64,000 nt of DNA from Phytoseiulus persimilis (lineage: Eukaryota > Arthropoda > Arachnida > Mesostigmata > Phytoseiidae), in assembly GCA_037576195.1 (NCBI GenBank), contig CM075102.1, positions 36,576,745-36,640,744 of the forward strand, read 5' to 3'. The position numbers were made by a program, and so were the translations under genes. Position 1 is the stretch's first letter, and every line of letters begins with the position of its first letter. Shown one piece after another: positions 48,721 through 62,500 of this stretch. A model generated the notes under the pieces. That model searched no databases. It was not told the DNA's origin and worked only from the letters and a program-made list of their open reading frames with translations.

Positions 48721-51700
48721 CAAGATTCTGCCGCACTACTCGATTCTCCCGCCACTAAAACATCTACAAGTGCTTTCCGCCCGGATTCCAGCCTAATTGT
48801 GCTGCCCCCGTTTCATGGCTCCAACAGCCTTATCCAGAGGTCGTCAAACTGTGTGTCGCGACACACAAGGGTGCCGAGGGTGTCGCGGGGTGCCGAGAGG
48901 TGACAGGGGATGTCGAATGAGGCCGAACGACGTCTTTCTTCGTTCTGACCATACTGATGATTCCGCCATACTTTACGGAACTCCATGCGGGTGATGTCGG
49001 AGTTGATGTGACCCAACTCCTGAGCGTCCATGAAAGCGATTTCGGGGTCGATCTGATCCTACGTCGCTAGTCTTCGAAGTTCAGTTAGAACCAGGAAAGG
49101 CATCTTCCGGTTTTCTTCGGCGAACTCGGGGCTGCGGCACCCTGGGGTGTCGATGTCGGAAAAGTTTGACGACCTCTGGCCTGATCGATTCGCGGGGCGC
49201 TGTTTCATACAGATGGGAGAGCTCCATTTCGAACTCCTCCGGATATGCTCGAGTCATCGCAAAGGAATACCTCTCTACGTTGCCGTGTTCATTTTTATGC
49301 ATTCGATGCTCCAGATGCAAGGCTGGACACTGGGTAATGTTCGCTGAAAAGCGCCGCGAGAACCGTTGAAACGACCCCCCAAGGGGAGTACCGGCCGGGT
49401 AGCGCCAAGTTTCCGGTGCCAGGATCGTCGAAAATCTTGACTGTATGCACTTCCCTTTTGACGATTCACCGAGGTCCGTGGAGGCTTGTCATAGCAGTCC
49501 GCTCCACTCGGCGAATGTTTCACCCAGCACACAAGCGGCTGTTTAATAAAAGACATTGTGAGCCTTGAATTCAGAACAACCCAGAGGACACCTTGTCCTC
49601 CTGAGAACATTACGAGTGAGTCTCCCGTGAATTCGCCACGCTGGACTTTCACTCAGCTATCCGGGCAACGGAGCCCAAGGCCCTCGAGCGCACGCGGAGC
49701 GCGAAGGGCCCACAAAGCTTGTAGCGTGTTTCTCAACAGTTCCAAGATCGGCAAAGGAGTCGCGTAGGAGGAGGAGGAAGATACACTTGAAGTTCGTTGT
49801 CCAGGAATTTGGGGCGTGGAACTCGGATCCCAGCGACTGAATCGATCCATTTCCTGAGAGACTGCCTCGATTACTGGCGGTTGATTCTTTCCGAGGCTGG
49901 GGAAACTGCTCCCAAAATCATCTCGGAATGTGTCTTCCCGATGCACCAAAATGATCGAAATCCCGTAAGGCCGAGAACCCTTTTCCTCGTTATGACGATC
50001 GAGCGGATCGAGCTAAGCTCCTACGCATGAAAAAGCCACCGACGAGCTGTTTTTGCTCTACGAGTCCATGAGGCAGAAGACGCTGAGTGGATCAAGATAA
50101 ATGTGGAAGAGTGTATCTGAATGATGCCAGAATTCATCGGCAGCCGACTTGCGAAGGTTCCCGATCAATAACATACCGGATATTCGAGGAAATCACGGCG
50201 TGGCGTTCACAACTCTAAGTCCTACTGGGGCTCTCCTGGTCAGCAAGCGGAGAGATACCGAGTAATTTACGATATGCTTGAAACCTGAGCAGGGAATGGT
50301 GCCAGCATATATGAGCAGCTGAGACAGCGAGCTCAATGCTCCTACTCTGCGTCCAAAATTAATCTTTCGCGATTTTCTGGTATCAGGAAGTTCTCGTAGT
50401 TCTAGATGTAGCTCTCGACTTTGGTGAAACTCTCACGGCTTATACGCGATGGAGCCGATGGTGACAGAGATTGCAAATGGAGCACGGCGACCGCGCATTA
50501 GAAGCCGATGCTCACGTACGAGCCGAAGAGGAGAGGCTTTCCCCAAAGATCATTGTTCTCATTCAAGTTATGTGATTTATCTTTTGATCTCTTCTTGCTC
50601 ATGCAGGTTAAGTCTTTTGGACTCTGTGCTGTGCATCGGAGCATAACTGGGTTCGCCTGACCATCGACCAACGAGATCTTTTCCGGCCGCACGGGTTTCC
50701 GTTGCAATCAGTTTCAGCAAATCGGATATGAATCTCTGGAACAGCCTCCAGACGGCGATTAATCGAGATTGCTCTCACTGCTGTCGCAGTGGAAACGCTT
50801 TGGACACGCGGCAAGGATCCTATGATCAATACGAATTTCTGAGAACCCACCCGTAGCCTGTGTTCCGAGCATCAGTCCGAGTATGATTCGGAACCTTTCG
50901 AGCTCGAAACCGCATTCCAGGGTTGCGCGGCGGCTGTCCCCCGGCGGATTGACGTCAACGGGAAGAGGTAATTTTTCGGGAATCTCCGACGATTTGTAAC
51001 TCGAAAAAAATAAGCCCGACGGGTTCGCAATCGCGAGCTTGGGTCGATATGAGCTCTGGTCTGATACGCTGGAGCTAGTCAGCCAGCTTGCCTGCACCGG
51101 AGACGCGGCGTCGGGGAAACCCGTAAACAAACATCGCTTTATCTTAATATTCGTTTTCTGTCTCTCGTTCTCGAATAGTTATTTCCGATTGTGCTTAATA
51201 ATCGCGCACAAGCCACGCTTTCTGTACGGGTCATCTAACGCTGGCCGAAGAGGTCAGCATTCCTTCCGACGTCTATATATCACACCGACTCTAACCGTGA
51301 GTGAAATGTTGATTTATGCCCGAATCAGGCTCCGCCGAGGGAACTGTTACCCGCCGAGCCCACCGGATAGAGGGGGCAGGGGGCGCCGTCGCCGAACCTA
51401 AAAGGCAGAGGAGCCGATAGGAGTACGCCGAATGATTGGTGCCTCCATTTCCCTGGGCATGTCGATAAATTCTCCCTTTCTCTGCTTTGATTGCGTTCAG
51501 ACTGGAGTTGTGTCACGGAATATCACACCTCTCGACCGCAGCTACGTGTTCCTTGGTGGCGAATATTTCCCCGATGCCGTCGTCGTTCCGTCGGCGATCA
51601 CCGCCCCAGTCGCCGACTTCCGGAAATGACATCAAAAAAATCACGAATACACCTCAAAATCGAACCAGACGGTCCCAACACGGGAACCGAGATCGGAACG

Positions 51701-54700
51701 GTATCAGACGATGTGGACCTTATTTTTTTCTATGAGCGGTATTATTCCCAGCAGCCACGTCGGCCCGCCTTGTACACTGGGCGGTGCGGTCCTCTTGATC
51801 CGTTTATTGCGGTGAATGGGAGACGCGTTCGATTGAAACTGATCTGAGAATCGCAGAGCGGGTAGAGCTCTGATGGAACGGACAGCAGCCGACGCTCTGA
51901 CGTTGGCGCCGCTTGTTAGCTGGTTGGCTGATTTGCCGCTCGGTCGGCTGTATTCCGTCGAATGAATACAGCGAGCTCGACAGAATAGTTCGAAACTCCT
52001 TTGTGTCCCAGCTCGTCCCACTCTGCTCGGTAAAGCTCAGCAGCCATTCTCCTACTCAGCGCAGAAGGCTTCGGACGTCGCAACAAACGTCTCAAGAATG
52101 TCCAGTCGATCGGTCCCTGAAAGCTGCCGGACCGTTGATAATTCCCTCCGCCGGAGTCGCAGAACAAGGCGGCCGGACCGTTTAATTGGTAAACGTTGCC
52201 AGGAAAAGCCATGGCGAGAAAAAGACTCTTCCTGGGTTCCAGAGCCCTCCCTGACTGCAGGGAAACCCATGAATCGTCGAGATTCCTTCAAAACTCTCGT
52301 TCCGGGAGGCTTTGACCCGGGACCCCTCAACTCCAATTAGGAGCCGGCCGCCAGGATGAACCTAATGGAATCCCAGGACCCACTTCCCACGTCATCAGCA
52401 GCTGGTGTTGCGGAGGCTTTGTATTCGAATCCTCTTCGTTGTGTTTACCTCATTTATTTTTGTGCGGTTTCCCCGCTTCCGTCGTTCATTCAACTACACG
52501 CACATCGTTGGAAAAGAGGCGGACTGCATTAGATTAGTCGAGGATGTTTTACTCTAGTGGACGGGGTAGCCACGAACTCTGGCGTCTTGTGTTGAGGCCG
52601 CTTCCGTCCGTTTTTATTGCCAGGGGTCGGCTGTTTATTTGAGGTACCTCTTGGACTCTGAGCATCTTGGGACAGCCGATGGGACTCAACTTCAAAACGG
52701 AGTTTTGTTTCAGTTATAGTTTTGAGGGACGGCCCCTCCTGCATTCGGTCTTGTCGAACATATTTGCGTTTGTTCGTCTTTATTCCGACCGTGATTTTCA
52801 CGATTCATCGCCTTCAATCTTCGTTTCGTTCATTCACTGATTTCTCCCCTGCTCCCAACAAGAATTCTTTGTTTCTACAAAGTCGAACCTGGGAGCCCCC
52901 TCCGTCTGACCCCCACCCCAAACACCTTGACCAGGACAACCACCTCCCTTCGTTAACGTGGGATCTGCGGTGGCGCCTTGTTAATTTCGCACGACAGGCT
53001 TTCTTGGCCGGGATGAACGCATCCCCGGAGCTTCCTGGAGCAAACTGCGCGTTTAAACCCATGGTAGCAAAGCGCGACATATAACTGTGAAAGTTTCCGG
53101 AGCCGCGATTTCACTCCGAATGCCTCCCAGACACGGTCCGCGTTCTGGGAACAGATGGCATGTTGCTTGCGAATGGTCCTTTTCCGTCGCCAACCATTGA
53201 TGTTGTTTTGTATGCAATTTCGTTTCGGCCAGATCGCTCGTCCGAGAGCTACATGGATTTTTCTAGGATAACAACGGTCAGGCATTGGGTTCGCTTTTTG
53301 AGCGATGTGCAACACATGGCGCGAGCTCCGATCGTCAGCCGTCAGACCTCCTCCATAGAACCCCGAACGTTCGGAGCCTATCGTGATCGCAGTTGTTGTT
53401 GTTGTTGGCGACGTCGTCTGCGTCGTACAGGAACGAGGCGGCTCCGATGTTCTTCCGATGCTGTTGTGAGTGAATGAATAAATCACTCAGCGACACCGAA
53501 ACGCGTTACTTCGAATGGCCGGAGTTCCGCGCGGGGAGACGGCCTGTCTTCGCGTCGAAATTTCGGAGCTGTGTTCGCAGTTGTCACAGCTTGACCATCT
53601 GCTCGGCTGGAAGAGCGGGTGCGTAAGTAAAATGACGGGAAGGATCCCCATGGAAAACCGTTCCATGCTCTTTTTTCCCTGGCGGCAGTCGTCCGCACGC
53701 GCGTCGGCTCACAATCAGACACACACTCATACCTACCACACATAGACACTGAAGGCTTGCGAGGAACAGCTGCTCAAGATGAAACTCCTTTCCTGCTGCA
53801 GACCTGAGATACGCTAATGTCCCTTTCGAAAAGTGTTTCGACTGTTCCGGCCGCACATCGAGCGACGAGCCACCCGTTGCGTCGGACTCGTACAGCGCCG
53901 GAGAACTGTTCCCTCGTCGTTCGCTGTCGTTCATCAACCCTCTGGTTGTGACCAGTCTCTTTCCACTGTACAGCGACATTCATATACATTCGGTTCATCA
54001 AGAACTCTGAGCCTTTATTCCCACGTTGGCATCCCTGGAAAGTTGAAGTTAGTTCACTGATTCGAAATAATCAGCTGCAGTCTCCCGAACCGGTGCCTTC
54101 AGGAAATGTCCGCGTTCCGAAATCCATGTTTCAACACGACGCGAATCATTATTCCCGCTTTCATCGCATCCCGGTCATTTTGTGTCCCGATTTCTATCTG
54201 AGTCGAGTATACGGGGAACGCGGTCTCGAACCAAAAGTCAGACAACGTGTTTGTGAGGATCACGACTTCATCCGACAGGAGCAAACTCCGCGTCACCTGG
54301 CTTCTCCTCCCTCCGTCTCTAAAGAAGAGCATGGAGGCAGGCCGAGATATAGCAATCGGAGGGCGATGTATCGCGTGATCCTCCGCCACGCGGTTCGATT
54401 CAAGTGGTCCGAGATCTTCGCAAGAACGTAGATTCTGCCTCGAAGTCTTGCTCGAAACCGGCATCCCTGGCAACGAAAACCAACTGGAGCAGCCATTGAC
54501 TGATTTCGATTATATGTCACTACGAACTCGACAGGAGAAGCGAGGGGAGAGCCCCTCGAGCGTTTGCTAAAACGAGGAAAAACTGTGAAAGCCCTATTAG
54601 AGTCAACTCGTCTGTTCAACTGGAGTGGGCTGCATGGAGCCGAGCAGTTTTGCCCGTTCGTTCGGTTGTTCGTATGTATATGTCAGGACTTCGGTGGTAA

Positions 54701-57012
54701 ACGAGACCAATCACAAGGACAAGGCAACGTTGCTACTTTTAATTAGCGTCTGAGCACCAGTTCACTCAGTGCTCTGCTCGGGCTAAGCTAATCAGGACGT
54801 TGTCGTCCTGCGATAGTACGACTCTCTTCTCCCTATTGCGGGTCCGATCCGAGTAGATCTACGATTGCGGCATCAGTCCAACGCTGCGTCCCAACCCCGG
54901 CGCGCCGTAACCCCGAGCCGAGCGAGCGCCGGCGGCCCGTCCGTCCGTCAGCCCGTCCGTTCGTTTGTCCGCCCAGCAAGCGTTCCCACGGCCGAGGCCC
55001 TCGACAAATGACCTTACTCTCTATTCAAGTATGCGTTCGGCTCGGAACGTCGGTCGTTCGGAACAGACACCTGTTGGTCCGCGAAACCGGTCGACGAACC
55101 CCGTCGCGTCGGCTATTCCTCAAGAGTGTGGAATATATCGTCGTGGGATAAGCTGTTCGACAGCCCGCTCCACGATCTCTCCTACGCCCAGCATTCGGCC
55201 GGGCCTGCGAGAGGGCCTCGCGTGGTTCAGCAGTGAAGTCTTCACTGTAGAACTGGCGTTTGACGAGAGGGCCTCGCGCCACAACGCGCGTTTGAGAACC
55301 GCTGAGGCCGATCTTGAAGTCGGATCGAGTGTCTGTCACATGCACTTGAGAGGGGCGGCTCCTCGGGGGTAATAGGCTCGCCTCGCATGAGCGGTTCGAG
55401 TAGTTTAATGCCGCCGCGCAGTCAAGCCACAACTGGAGGTTATTTGCCCACTTCCGAGAGACGCATGAACAAAAAATAGACGCCTTGGGGATGAAGGCAC
55501 AGGAACTTTCTCCGAGCTTGAATTTACACAATCAGACGTCCTGCCTGTGCTGGATGCGGCTCTTCTTGTGTGTCGACGACGGACGGTCTGGTCGGTGTGA
55601 ATGCTGTAGGAATGTGACAGAGCGATTTTGTTGGAGGGAAAAAGCTACGAGAGCTTTCGCGGGACCCGAGCCAGAGTCAATGAGATCAACTGCCGGAGTT
55701 ATCGGGAAGACCCTGATTTCCTTTTTATTGCTTTATGTAGAGCTTGTCGATCATTCACAGCCATGGAAGCATCGACACCGATGTCCTTCGCAGTTTCGTC
55801 CGCATCGGAGGAGCCAGCCTGTAGAAGCCTCTCGGTCTCTTGTCGCGAGCTTCGCTTCTTCTAAAAGCGGAGTTTTCCCTGTTATACTTGCCGGACTCCG
55901 AGGAATTCTCCAGTGACACCTGTCGACCCCAGTCAGTCTCCGTCTTTGAGCCCTCTATTGTTTGTAATAGTTACTTGCAGCTCAGCGGGAAAAAGATCAT
56001 CATCTAATCTATCAAATATCCGCGGAGCAAGTTTTCCTCCCGGCTGACAGCCGACTCGATAGCCAGATATCTCCCCGCTGAGCCTGAGTGAGAATACGCC
56101 ATCGAGAGAAAGATATGGACCCTCCCCGATAGCACGGCCGCGGTCGCTTCCTGAGGGTATCATTCATCGCGAGCAATTTCTTCTCATTCCGAAGACGGCG
56201 CTCTTTTTTTAGCCGAATCCAACGGTTCGAAAGCCGAGTGGTTTCTTTCTGCATTTCAAGAGATCACGGAGGTATAAACTTAGCTGAGTGCGATTCGACA
56301 GCGGAAAATTACTGGGACTTCTGTTTTTTTGGTCGCGATATTCTTCAAGTCGATCGTGTGCATGTCCAACTCGGATCAACCCGTCGACTCCCCATCGAAC
56401 TCGGGAGACGGAACGGTTCTGGAGACGAGATAAGCCCCGCGCCTGTGAAGAGAAGAAGTCTTGTTGACCGTTCCGCTGTGCTTGTGCATGAGTTAACTCG
56501 ACCCACGAGGGAAGGAAAGAGAGAGATTTCGGGAAGCAACCCGCTACGCATTGGTGAAGTGTGTCGACAAGAATGGCGACGGATGGTTTTCAAAGCTAGC
56601 TTCCGAAGGTCCTATTTGTTTCCATGAAGGGATCTAATAGGCACTTAGCCGCGGTCCCCAAAGCCTGCCTCTTCCTCCCTAGCATCAGTCCAGCGAGAGG
56701 CTAACTTGAAAGAATGGCGGAATTACGGGGATGGAACAACTTTGAGAAGACTCGAGGAAGAGGTCGAAATCCTGTCCCTCTCCGTGGCCCCGATCTGAGC
56801 TCTCTTCGAGCCTCCAGCATCCTATCTTCACCTCCGATAAGGCGCGGTCCGGGAATGTCATTGTGTCCCGACTTCGAGGCTGGAAGTTTTCTACAAAACC
56901 ATGGAACGGGCATTGTGATAATATTGCCATCCGTGAACTCTACCCCACGAACGACGGAGAAAGCGCCTCCGTCTATGGGAAAATAATGACGAGTTCCTAC
57001 CGATCTCGAATT
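48721..57012. other. Stretch without a recognised gene
   Basis: Only unassigned frames, none above about 180 codons. A - strand frame at 50850-50611 (VPEIHIRFAETDCNGNPCGR) and one at 55531-55028 read like protein without a known motif. GC-rich CCGT repeats lie around 54930-54965. The 3' flank of the glycine-rich gene ends this stretch. Confidence 0.3.
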
Positions 57013-57018
57013 TTTATT
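57013..57018 (-). terminator. Polyadenylation signal of the glycine-rich gene
   Basis: Canonical AATAAA on the - strand, 79 bp beyond the stop codon at 57097, the usual distance for an animal mRNA 3' end. Confidence 0.7.
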
Positions 57019-57096
57019 CGAAACTCAATGCCGATCGACGCAGGAGCTAGCGTTTGGAACGAACCGATGGGGCTTCTGCTGGAACCGATGTGGTGA

Positions 57097-59598
57097 TTAG
57101 TGGCTGAGTACGTACTGATACTGACCAGGGTACGACCAATAGTTGTTTCCGCCGGCTCCTCCATAAAGATTGGACAGCGGTGGGCTCCCGCTTCCGAAGT
57201 AGACGGCGCTCTTTGCTGGCTTCGCGAAACTCGGTTTGATTGCTCCCACGTCCAACGTCGGTCCCGTGGCGATCTTCAGTATCGCACCAACTGCTGGAAC
57301 TGCGGGTAGAACTTTGGGTTTGAGTTTTGAGAAGAGATCGCTCTCGTCGATAGGCGCGCTCCACGTGAACTCCCGCGGTTTGCCGCTGTTCCCTGTTTTC
57401 CCTCGGCCACGCTGAATCTGTTTACCAGATCTCTCCGAGGGGTCAGTATCGCTATTCTCATCAGACTCGTTTTCGCTGCTTTGGTCGCTCTTGTAACTTC
57501 CGCCGGTCTCACCACTGCCACTACTGTCGTTCTGGCCGCGCTTGTTTCCACGAGCCGTTTGTCTCCCGCCACCTTTTCCTGGATTGTGGCCGCGATTCCC
57601 TCCACGCCCTTTACCACCACCTCCTCCCTCCTCGTCGTTTCCCTGGTTGCCACCCTTCTGTCCACCCTTGTTGCCGCGATCACCTCCACTTTTCATGTTG
57701 CCATTTCCCCCCCTAGCCCCTCCTCCTCTTGCTCCCCCATCTACAGCGTGGTCACCACCTCCTCCTCCACCACGTTCGTCGTCTTCGTAGCCTCCTTCAT
57801 TCTGCTCGCTATCTCCATCATCGTTGTCTCCGTATACCCCTCCTCCATCGTCGTCATCATCGTTGTGGCTGTAGCCGCCTCCTTTGGTGTCATCATCGTT
57901 GCCGTAGTCATCTCTCCCGCGGTTCCTTCGTCCTCCGTTCCGACCATAAGCATCTCTCTGTTCATCATCTATGTTGTCGTTGCCGTAGCCGCCGCCACCA
58001 CCTCCTCCTCCACTTTGACTGTACCCGCCTCCTCCGTTACCGTTCTCGCCACTTCCCCCGCTCTCATTATTGTTGTATCCTTGCCTTTCGCTGGTGCCGT
58101 GGCCTCGACCCCTGGCTTCGATCCCGAAAGCGTTTCTCCTCGCTCCGTTGCTGCCGTAACCTCCTCGCTCATCAAGTCCGTAACCGCTTCCTCCTCCACC
58201 TCTTTTGTTGATGTTGCTGTTGCGGCCTCGTGCATCCCCTTGACGGTGGTTGCCGTGAGCAGAACCCCCGCCGCCATTGCTGCCGCTACGGTTGCCCCCC
58301 GCGTTGTCGTGACCATGGCCCTTCTGACCGCTCCCGCCCATGCTGCCCTGGCCCTTGCTTCCTCCTCCTCTATTGGTACCTCGTCCACCGATGCTGTTAC
58401 GTCCTCCTTTGGTGCCGCTGCTGCCGCCTCGGTTCCGACGTCGATTGTTCCCTCCATATCCTTGGTTTCCGCCGTGGCCACCTCCTCCGTCACTCTGGTT
58501 GCCACTGTTCTTTCCGTTCCCTCCGCTGTTCTCACTGTTTTTCTCTCTTCTTCTACCGCCGGTCCTTCGACCATCGTTATCATTGTAATTGTTGTTATCA
58601 CCATTAATGTTGCGGTTGTTGCTGCGATAATTGCCTTCTCTCTTGGATCTACTGTTCCCTCGTGTTCCGACGTGTCCGTATCCCACTGTTCCAACTGGCC
58701 AGTTGTTGTTCCCCGGTCGTTTCTCCACGGCGCTGTTGTACTTTGCGTCGTGGACGATTTCTCCACTGTGGTGGCCGCTATTGTCTCGTTCATCCGAGTG
58801 ATTCACATGAACCACGCCCCTCCGAGCACCTCCATTGTTATGAACGTCCTGATGCTGAGGTTTCCAAACATTGAAGGGTAATCCAGCGTTTTCACCGCTT
58901 TGATTGTAGTGCTCGTAGTCCTCGTATTCACTCTCCTTCGATGATCGGCTGTCTGCAAAGCAAAATGGAGTGTACATCGGGTTGCAAGAGGATCAAGTTC
59001 GAGACTTGACAAGCTTCCTTGACAAGTTATCATGGACTGTCGAGGAGGGCCGTTTCAAAATACCGAGGCTCCAGAATGGGCTGGTCTGCGTGGGAAATCG
59101 ACGAAATTGTTCGCAGGAAAACCGAATAGAGCTCTCGAAGAGCGGAAGCGAGAACCGGAGGTTGTCACCCCAAGCTCTCAAGTGCACTCTAATCAACACT
59201 AGGGAATGTGCCCGCGATGAGGTGTTCCACTGGATCACGATGAGCATTAATGAAGCAAGGGGTAATGTAATAGACGGATCTATCGTAGCCTGTCTACTTT
59301 ATCGAGAATGAGTTGGAGTCTGCTCCGAACATCTGAATGTCCTCCGTGCCTGGTAGCTTGGGGTTTGAGTCCTCAGCGCGTAACGTTGGTTGAACGGATG
59401 TCCCAACGAATCGGTCTTCCTTCGCCAAAGAGCCACATTTGTGTAAAATTTGCGATATTACTTCAGCCCCCTCGAACGTGGGCTCCTAGGGCAATCGAAC
59501 CCCTCCGACTCGATCAACTTACCGGAATCAGCCCTCGCGAACTGGGACATCGCCAGTCCGAGGAGGAGAGCAACGGTGAACGACGCACTAATCCTCAT
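57097..59598 (-). CDS. Secreted glycine-rich low-complexity protein, two exons
   Basis: Exon 1 (59598-59523) starts in good context (CACCATGA) and encodes a classic signal peptide: MRIS, hydrophobic FTVALLLGLAMS, then FARA with likely cleavage after residue 23. Its donor is CCG|GTAAG. Exon 2 (58952-57097) follows a TTTGCAG acceptor. The one base left over plus two restores GAC (Asp), so the joined protein is 643 aa. After an acidic, Tyr-containing start (SKESEYEDYEHYN) come about 500 residues of Gly/Asn/Arg/Asp/Ser runs with GGGGGGGYG-type and DDDDDGGGVYG-type motifs. A Ser/Glu/Asp stretch and an ordered tail of about 90 residues follow (FTWSAPIDESDLFSKLKPKV, then an Ala/Pro/Val-rich part and a Tyr-rich end). 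Arthropod glycine-rich cuticle, cement and silk-like proteins have this layout, but the exact role is unknown. There are very few or no Cys. Intron 1 is 570 nt. Confidence 0.85.
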
Positions 59599-59599
59599 G

Positions 59600-62500
59600 G
59601 TGGTCAGTCAGCCCTCCGATCGGGGGCTTTTTCCCGACTTTCCGATCAGTTCTCGGCTCACTTGATCCTCAAAAGTCGCTGAAGTTCTCGGGGGTCGTTT
59701 CACACTCGATGTCACAGGTCCCGTTCAGGTCGGAATTTTCGTGAAGTCGCCGCTGCGGTTCGAAGGCAGCTCAACGCAAGTATTGCTGTCGTTCATCCAG
59801 TCTAAATTCTCCGTTGGAGCTCTAGGAGCGAGCTCCCTCGAGTTAGCGCTGCGAACCCGCACAAAGCGAAAGTGCTCTGGAGAGTTCGTTTACAAACCCG
59901 TTATCGCTCGGGTTGTTCCGTCCGCAGTTCACGTTGGCTGCGACTGGGGACTGATGGTGCCTGGAATGGCTTTGAGCTTCAATTTCCCTTTTTGGTCGAC
60001 GACAAAATGCGAACAAAACCTTTATACCGCGCGCGACGTTGTTGTTGTCATCGTCGTCGCCGCCGCCGTTGCCCTTGTCGGTGAGGGGGACGACAGAGAC
60101 AAACAGCCGAGCGGGGAGAGCAAACTGGTAAGCCACCAATGGAGGAGCTGACGGGCGAACAACGAAGTAGGGGGCCACGCTCCCCAAACCCATGCGGTTC
60201 CACTCGGCCCGAAAACAACAAACGAATGAACCATCAGCGCGCTAAGCAGCCGCATCATTACCCCGACGGCTGATATTCTGAGGCATTTTGCTCCATCGGC
60301 GATTCTCAGTTCGCTTGTTTCTCCGTGTGGCAACATCAGGGCGGAACTGTGTTCTGGGACCAGCGGCTATCGCGGGGCTCAAGAGCGGGCGGACTACCGA
60401 ACACCCCCGCCCCCACCGACTGAGCTTAGTCCGCATTCGTTCTCTTTCGATTCGTTTTTGAGCTTCGTTGGCGGCCATCAACGGTCTGAAAAGTCGCTGG
60501 AGCCTCTGGTCAGTTCCCTTGGCCTTTCGGAGCGGACCACTGCTCCGCGGCTCGGGACGCGAATCCTAAATGATCTTCCGCGACCCCCGTAGTCGATGAA
60601 ACGAATCGAGCCAACCCACCCCGGACCGGCGGTATGGCAAGCGCTGCGGGTCGACTTCGAGTGACTGAGTGACCTTCCACAAATAGCCGATTCCGCTCTT
60701 TTCTTCCACTCCTGCCGCCTTTCCCCAGCTGAGACGACCGAGTATCTCAACGAGAGAATGGAGGAGAGTGCCGGTCGGGAACGGGGGAGGAGCGCCGAAT
60801 CGGAGCTCGTTGGGGGACAGAAAAACGGCCAGAAGTGATCTAGCTGTTGTTGATGCCGGGCTGGTGGCGGTGGTGGAGCTCAGAGCTGAAGCTGATGGCT
60901 GTCACAACTCGTTTCGCTCATTCGGTACGGCGTCTGGTTCGGTCGTCTGGCGATCGCGAACCCACTCAACGGAGGCTTTGAGAGGATCGCGCGTGATTTC
61001 CCAAAGAAACGACTCGGAGAAATGAGGAATCATCCAAGGAAATAAAATCATTCTTCGAGGGCGATCCCGTCGAGCTCCGAGGAGGTCACTCCCGTCCGAT
61101 TTCCGAACGAGTTGGGAAGCCCACAGAAACCGAGGCAGCTCGACGGCTTTTCTTGGGGAATGTTCGACAAGTTGGAGAGGGCTCGCCAATTTCGGAGGGA
61201 GCATTTGTACCGAACGAACGAACGAACAGCGACAAGTTGGCAAGTGGACGAGCCAAGCGAACCGGCAAAGGACAAGTCGTTGTTGTCGTCCAGTTGTTTG
61301 TTTCCTGCTTCTCCGTGCTGTCCTCGCTCTACTCTGCGTTACCCTCCAGCGTGCCTCCTGCTCGCCCGCTTGTTCGGATAGTCAGTTGGTTGGTCAAAGT
61401 TGTGACACAAAAGCAGTCACTCATTACACTCGACCTTGCTCTCTCGACGGTGTTACAAAACTCCCTCGTTGTCCGAGTGAATGACTGCTAGTTTGTTGTT
61501 CCTTTCGCACTCTTTTTTATTCCGCGCCTAACTGTTAGCAGCAAACGAGAACGAACGATTCGTGAACTCTTTTTGCGGTGAACGTGTCGTTCTGCTGGTG
61601 TTTGCAGAGGAAATTGCTGGTAACGAAGAAGGGATTGTTGAACGAATGGAAGCTCGGCCCCCACTCGTCATGAGGAAGTGTCGATCTCTCCCAAGAACCC
61701 GATTCTCGCCGGAGAGAAACAGCGTTTTCGTGGGGTATGCAAGCCAAAAGTGACGAATATCACTCCGCTAAACTCCCTCGTCCGAATAAGAAGTCAACCC
61801 CAGGCGGCTCAGTCGGAAGTACTCGTGATCTCGATGCATCACCCCGGAGAATAATATTCAGGCGCTCGAACCCATATCGGAAATTCTTGAAGTGAGAATT
61901 CTTCAAGAAAGGACGTTTCTTCGGGACTTCTAGAACGAAGTCCGGAAAATGGTCGCGGAGGGACGTTTCACACGTTGGCGGGGAAGGGTTCGGAATCAAA
62001 CGATAGACGACAACTGATCGATTCACGTAGTGTCCGATCAGAACCGGTCATTACTGACTAGATAATTATTCCGTACGTGACGAGGACCACGGGGGTTTTA
62101 TTCGTCGCTTTTCCGGATTGGGAGCACTCGGTGAGGCTGTGACAGCCTACTAATAATTCACCTCAGCTTGAGAAGCTGAGTGAAAGGAGGGAAAAACTAG
62201 CAAACATCTCTTCCAGCTTCGCATGCGGTGACGTCATGCCTGCCATGGGAGTGTCCTCATATTCTCATGGCGGGAGAGATACTCTTTGAAATGAACCGAT
62301 CGTAGGATCGGTCGATGTCTCAGAAGGAAACACCAGGCTCCTCTTGTTTCTAACGGCTGGAAAGCATTCTCTACACGCCACGAACGCGCAGGTGAAACGT
62401 TGTCGGCGATCTACCGAAGCTCGTGAGGGATGCATGCACGCAATGTACAACACAATTTCAACATACGTGCATGGAGTGATGTGCAGGTTCGCCTATGAAC

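Noticed and set aside
57481-58881. 466-codon ORF on the + strand
   Set aside because: It is exactly antisense to the Gly-rich exon. GGN/AAC/GAC codons on one strand rarely give stops on the other, and the product is an implausible run of Ser/Val/Ala.
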